Positions 59,855 to 64,000 of a DNA stretch of 64,000 nt are shown here, one piece after another (within the stretch, counting starts at the first letter, position 1; every line of letters starts with the position of its first letter). The stretch is from Callipepla californica brunnescens. Taxonomy: Eukaryota > Chordata > Aves > Galliformes > Odontophoridae. The stretch covers positions 4,212,001 through 4,276,000 of the forward strand of contig JALIRH010000030.1 of NCBI GenBank assembly GCA_023055505.1. Reading direction: 5' to 3'. Both the position numbers and the translations under genes were made by a program. The notes beneath the pieces are model-generated. The model searched no databases. It was not told where the DNA came from and saw only the letters and a program-made list of their open reading frames with translations.

Positions 59855-60315
59855 GGTTTTAACGGTTTACCAGGCTGATTTGGTTTGGTTCTGTGACGAT
59901 TGGTGCGGGGGACCCACGGACCCACTCCCCAGGAAAGGGGAAGGAGGAGAGGGAAAAGGGAGAAGGGAGATGGGTTTAAAAACAAAACAGCAGCAACGAC
60001 CTGAGAAGGAAAGCTAATTTACAAAATAAGTTATCAGGAAGCTAAATAATACAATATAGTACAATATAATACAATATAATGGAATGGATGCTCATGAATC
60101 AGTTCAAATGAGCAAGAGAAAGAATGTCCGATACACCGAAGGCCTTACGCTAACGCTGAAGGCGGACGGCTGCAACAAACACCCACTGCTACAGCAGTTG
60201 TGTGTACTGCCAAGGCTCAGAAGGGCACACGTTGTCCTTGTGTCGTTAGGGCCTCCTTGTAACCCTGTAGGGAGGCCAGAAGGTGTAGTATCACTGTCCC
60301 TCACCGAACACTACA
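59855..60315 (-). repeat. Family-1 LTR relic, mirror of 11,019-11,466
   Basis: R/U5 part clear (GCACCAATCGTCAC and GCGTTAGCGTAAGGCC on the minus strand), U3 unlike other members. Confidence 0.6.
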
Positions 60316-60446
60316 CACCCACATCCCACTGACTGTGAGAGAGCCTTGGGCAGTCTACAGCACCACACTTGCAGAGGCTGCAGCTATGGCTTAACCCTTC
60401 TGTTCCAAGAGACAAACCAAGGGCTTTCCTTAACATTACAATCACC
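60316..60446. other. Short unassigned segment, mirror of 10,888-11,018
   Basis: No coding or repeat identity seen. Confidence 0.3.
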
Positions 60447-60763
60447 TGTTGCAATGGGATTGCCAGTAAATGAGCACCTGAGTGACCGGAGTGGAGGAGC
60501 CCAGATCCACCCATTCTCTCTCTCTCTCCCTATCAGTGCTGCTTCCAGGTGTTCCTATATGCACAGAGCCTGCACAGGTTAACCCCCTCCCCTCCCCTGC
60601 TCTCTTACTACCAGCTCACCAGAGTTTGAATGAGAGGTGGCGGCATTCCTTAACTCAAGCGGTTGCTGGGAGGGGTGAGTTAATTCCCCTTTCCTCTAGG
60701 ATCTTGTTATATAGCACCTGTATCTCAAATAAGGGCTCAGTCACTGCCTTTATTTCCTCTACA
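60447..60763 (+). repeat. Diverged solo LTR of family 2, mirror copy
   Basis: TGTTGCAATGGGATTGCC to CCTCTACA; same relic as 10,572-10,887 on the other arm. Confidence 0.65.
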
Positions 60764-62366
60764 CTGCTCATCACGGAAGACATCAACCATGCCAATATTG
60801 GTTAGAAGGAGAACAAGGCAGGGCACCAGCAATCCAAGAGTTTCCTGGAATGAGTTGAAGATAAGTTCTTCTTCCAGGTGGTGCAGGAACCCAAGAGAAA
60901 TTGTGCTCTGCTGGAACTCATCAATGTCTTCCCAGCAAGGAGAGGCTGATGAGTAATGTGGAGCTCCAGGGCCAAAAAATGATGGAGTTCAAGATCTTTA
61001 CGGCATCAACGTGGGTATGCAGCAAGCTCACGACTCTGCACTTCAGGAGAGCAGACATTGACCTCTTCAGAGAACTACTTGGCAGGGTGATATGGTATAA
61101 AGCCCTGGAGGGAAGAGCAGACCAAGAAAAATTGTCAGTATTCAAGGGCCATCTTCTCCAAGCCCAGGAGCAGTGCATGCCACAATGGAGGAGGGCAGGC
61201 AAGGATGCCAGGAGGCATCAGTGAATTAACCTGTTGCTCCTGTACTTACTTATCTGTCATAGTTGAAAGGCCATAGGAGTGTGGTGAAGTTCCCACTGTC
61301 TCTAAAAAGGGAAACATAAACCCCATTTTCAAGAAGGGAAAAAAAGAAAATCCAGGGAACTACAGGCCAGTCAGTCTCACCTCTGTGCCTGCCAAGATCA
61401 TGGAGCAGATCCCCCTGAAGGCCCATCTAAGGCACATGGAAAATAAAGACAGGGTGATTGGTGGTAACCACCACGGCTTCACCAAGATCAAGTCATGCCT
61501 GACAAACACGGTGGCCTTTTATGATGGAGTTATGGCCTTAATGGAGAAAGGAAGAGCAGCTCATGTCATCTACATGCACTTGTCCAAAGCATTTGACACA
61601 CTGCCACGTGACATCCTAGTCACCAATTTGGAGAAAAATGGATTTGAAGGACAGAACACCTATTGGGTATGAACTTGGCTGAATGGTTGCACTCAGAGAG
61701 TTGTGGTCAATGGCTCAGTGTGCAAATGGAGTCCGGTGATGAGTGGTGTCCCTCAGGGATCAGTGCTGGGACCAGTGTTACTTAACATCTTTGTAGGAGA
61801 CATAGGCTGTGGGATAGAGTGCACCCTCAGCAAGTTTGTGAATGACACCAAAAGGAGTGGTGCAGTTGACATGCTAGAGGGAAGAGGGTACCATCCAAAG
61901 GCACCTGGACAGCCTTGAGAGATGGGCCTATGCCAGCCTCATGAAATTCAGCAAAGTCAATTGCAAGGTCCTGCAACCTGGGCTGGCACAAATGTGAGCA
62001 CAGAAGGGATTGAGAGCAGCCCTGAGAAGGACCCCACCTGGAGTACTGCATCCAGTTCTGGAGCCCCCAACACAAGAAGGACGTGCAGCTGTTGGAGCAG
62101 GTCCAGAGAAGGGCTACAAAGATGATCAGAGGGCTGGAGCACCTCCCCCACGAGGACAGGCTGAGAGATCTGGGGCTTTTCAGCCTGGAGAAGAGAAGGC
62201 TCCAGGGAGGCCTTAGGGAGGCCTTCCAGTACCTGGAGGGGACCTACAGGAAAGCTGGGAAGGAACGCTTTATAAGGCAATATAGCAGCAGAACAAGGGA
62301 AATTGGCTTAGAACTGGAAGGGGATGCAGTTAGACTAGATACTAGGAGAAATTCCACCTGTGAGGG
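60764..62366 (+). mobile_element. CR1 LINE, ORF2 reverse-transcriptase part, mirror copy
   Basis: Plus-strand pieces in order: IYMHLSKAFDTLP (61,385-61,672), [15 protein letters not shown] (61,703-61,918), [16 protein letters not shown] (62,083-62,382). Broken by stops as in the left arm. Confidence 0.85.
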
Positions 62367-62492
62367 TGTCATGGTTTTCTGATTTTTGGCATTGGTATTC
62401 CACATCATAACATCATGTAGTGCATTAAGAGTTAAAGAGTTAATAGTCCAGCTCTATGGATCATTGATAATTCTGGGTATACTTGCCTCAGA
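62367..62492 (+). repeat. Family-1 LTR, 5' end fragment, mirror copy
   Basis: Starts TGTCATGG and ends where the 21-bp repeats begin, the same joint as at 8,841. Confidence 0.7.
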
Positions 62493-62726
62493 ACAAGCAA
62501 GATGCCCTCCAGTCCAAACTCAACAACCCTCATTGTCAACAAGATGGTCTCCAATGTGATCAAGATGCCCTCCAACCTGAAAGAGACACTCTCCAATCTG
62601 AATGAGACATCCTCCTGTCTGAACGGTACTCCTTCAGAACTGAGCGAGGTGCGTACCAGCCACAATAGCCAGTGCCCCTCAGCCAGGTGGGAGGAAAGGG
62701 ATAATAGAGTGTACTGGACTGTGTAG
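62493..62726 (+). repeat. Coding 21-bp tandem repeat, mirror copy
   Basis: Heptads such as KMPSNLK, ETLSNLN, ETSSCLN, GTPSELS in the plus frame 62,502-62,726. Confidence 0.7.
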
Positions 62727-62772
62727 ATTCGATGGCCATGGACCATCAGAACCACAGAAATAAAAGGGACTG

Positions 62773-63678
62773 GTGCACACTGGTGCACAGTATACTCTAA
62801 TGTCCTCGAGTTGCCATGGGACAGAATTAATCTATATTTCTGGGGTGACTGGGGTTTCCCAAGAGTTGACCAAGTTGGAGGCTGAAATAAGCCTCACTGG
62901 TAAAGACTGGCAAAATTTTGACAGTCCTATTGTGACTGGCCCAGGGGCTCCATGTATACTTGGTATTGATTACCTCAAAAGGGGATATTTGAAGGATCTC
63001 AAGGGGTATCGATGGGCTTTTGGAATAGCTGCTGTGGACACAGATAACATTAGGCAGCGGACTGCTTTGCCTGGCCTGTCAAAAGATCCATCTGTTGTGG
63101 GGTTGCTACAAGTGGAGAAGCAACAGGTACCGACTGCTACAAAAACAGTGCACAGATGGCAGTACTGCACCAACAGGGATTCCTTGCTCCCCATTCATAA
63201 CTTGATCTGTCAGCTAGAGAGCCAGGGAGTGATCAGCAAAACCCACTCACCGTTTAACAGCCAAATATGGCCAGTGCGTAAAGCCGGTGGAGAATGGAGG
63301 CTGACGGTAGATGTCCGTGGCCTGATTGAAGTCACACCCCCACTGAGTGCTGCTGTGCCGGACATGCTTCAACTGCAGTATGAACTGGAGTCAAAAGCAG
63401 CCAAGTGGTATGCCACCACTGACATTGCCAATGCCTTCTTTTCAATTCCCTTAGCCACAGAATGCAGGCCGCAGTTTGCCTTCACCTGGAGGGGCGTTCA
63501 GTACACCTGGAACCGTTTGCCCCAGGGGTGGAAGCACAGCCCAACCATTTGCCATGGGTTGATCCAGACTGCATTGGAACAGGGCGGTGCTCCCGAGCAT
63601 CTGCAGTACATGGATGACATTGTTGTGTGGGGCGATACAGCAGAGGAAGTTTTGGAAAAAGGAGAGCAGATTATCTAA
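62773..63678 (+). pseudogene. ERVL-type protease-RT, mirror copy
   Basis: 301-aa frame from the protease active site (HTGAQYTL: the catalytic Asp is changed to His here, unlike the DTG of the left arm) through RT fingers and palm (TTDIANAFFSIP, LPQGWKHSP) with catalytic YMDD. So protease is damaged on this arm and the RT box on the other. Ends at a TAA after GEQII. Confidence 0.8.
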
Positions 63679-64000
63679 ATTCTCCTATGAGATGGCTTTG
63701 CTATCAAGCAAAGCAAAGTGAAAGGGCCTGCACAAGAAATGCAGTTCCTAGGTAGAAAGTGTCAAGATGGACGTCATCACATCCCAGGAGATGTGGTCGA
63801 CAATATCACCAGTATGTCTCCACCCGCTAAGAAGAAAGAGACGCAGTCTTTTCTGGGTGTAGTGGGCTTTTGGAGAATGCATGTTCCAAACTACAGCCTC
63901 ATTGTGAGCCCCACTTTATCAGGTGATGCGGAAGAAGAATGATTTTGTGTGGGGTCCTGAACAGCAGCAGGCCTTTGAGCAAATTAAGCAGGAGATGGCC
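63679..64000 (+). pseudogene. ERVL-type RT connection and RNase H start, cut by window edge
   Basis: Frame 63,718-63,942 contains FLGVVGFWRMHVPNY. After a frame change the RNase H lead-in (FVWGPEQQ) runs to the window end. Mirrors 7,330-7,674. Confidence 0.7.

Overview
The window looks like vertebrate, almost certainly avian, germline DNA. It holds CR1 LINE fragments, two families of endogenous retrovirus with class III (ERVL-like) pol genes, and several spliced KRAB/C2H2 zinc-finger genes. The species cannot be fixed from the sequence. There are no bacterial operons, CRISPR arrays or recognisable tRNA or rRNA genes.

The backbone is one KRAB zinc-finger (KZFP) module copied many times in alternating orientation. 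Four copies keep a complete, spliceable reading frame: B (minus, CDS 13,668-15,619), C (plus, 23,042-24,993), D (minus, 35,795-37,827) and E (plus, 55,692-57,727). All four share one architecture. It has a GC-rich first exon, a 69-nt non-coding exon, an 82-nt exon with the start ATG, a 127-nt KRAB-A exon, a 111-nt KRAB-B-like exon and a final exon with 7 or 8 C2H2 fingers. Copy A (955-1,147) is only the last two fingers, cut by a provirus. Copies F (about 43.1-44.8 kb, plus) and G (about 44.8-46.5 kb, minus) are promoter/first-exon modules fused tail to tail inside intron 1, with no KRAB or finger exons.

The first exons form three divergent pairs (B/C, D/F, G/E) separated by related spacers, and the 3' ends converge (C with D, F with G). 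This gives nested inverted repeats. The largest pairs about 7.4-16.3 kb with about 55.0-64.0 kb. A second pairs about 20.6-27.1 kb with 33.6-40.3 kb. The copies are mosaics: E has a 5' half like C and a 3' half like B.

Retroelements sit at the joints. A minus-strand provirus starts at the left edge (LTR 380-954, tRNA-Lys-type primer site) and interrupts copy A. Broken ERVL-type pol relics lie at both outer ends (5.7-8.9 kb and 62.5-64.0 kb). A 6.0-kb provirus (27,597-33,644) with open gag and a nearly open pol lies at the centre of the C/D palindrome. A relative that has lost gag, protease and RT (48,318-51,593) lies between G and E and is flanked by a duplication of about 290 bp. None has a recognisable env.

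Working interpretation: a rapidly rearranging, retroelement-rich KZFP cluster whose finger contact residues have diverged between copies. KZFPs usually repress retroelements, so the cluster and its resident proviruses may be antagonists. That last step is inference.
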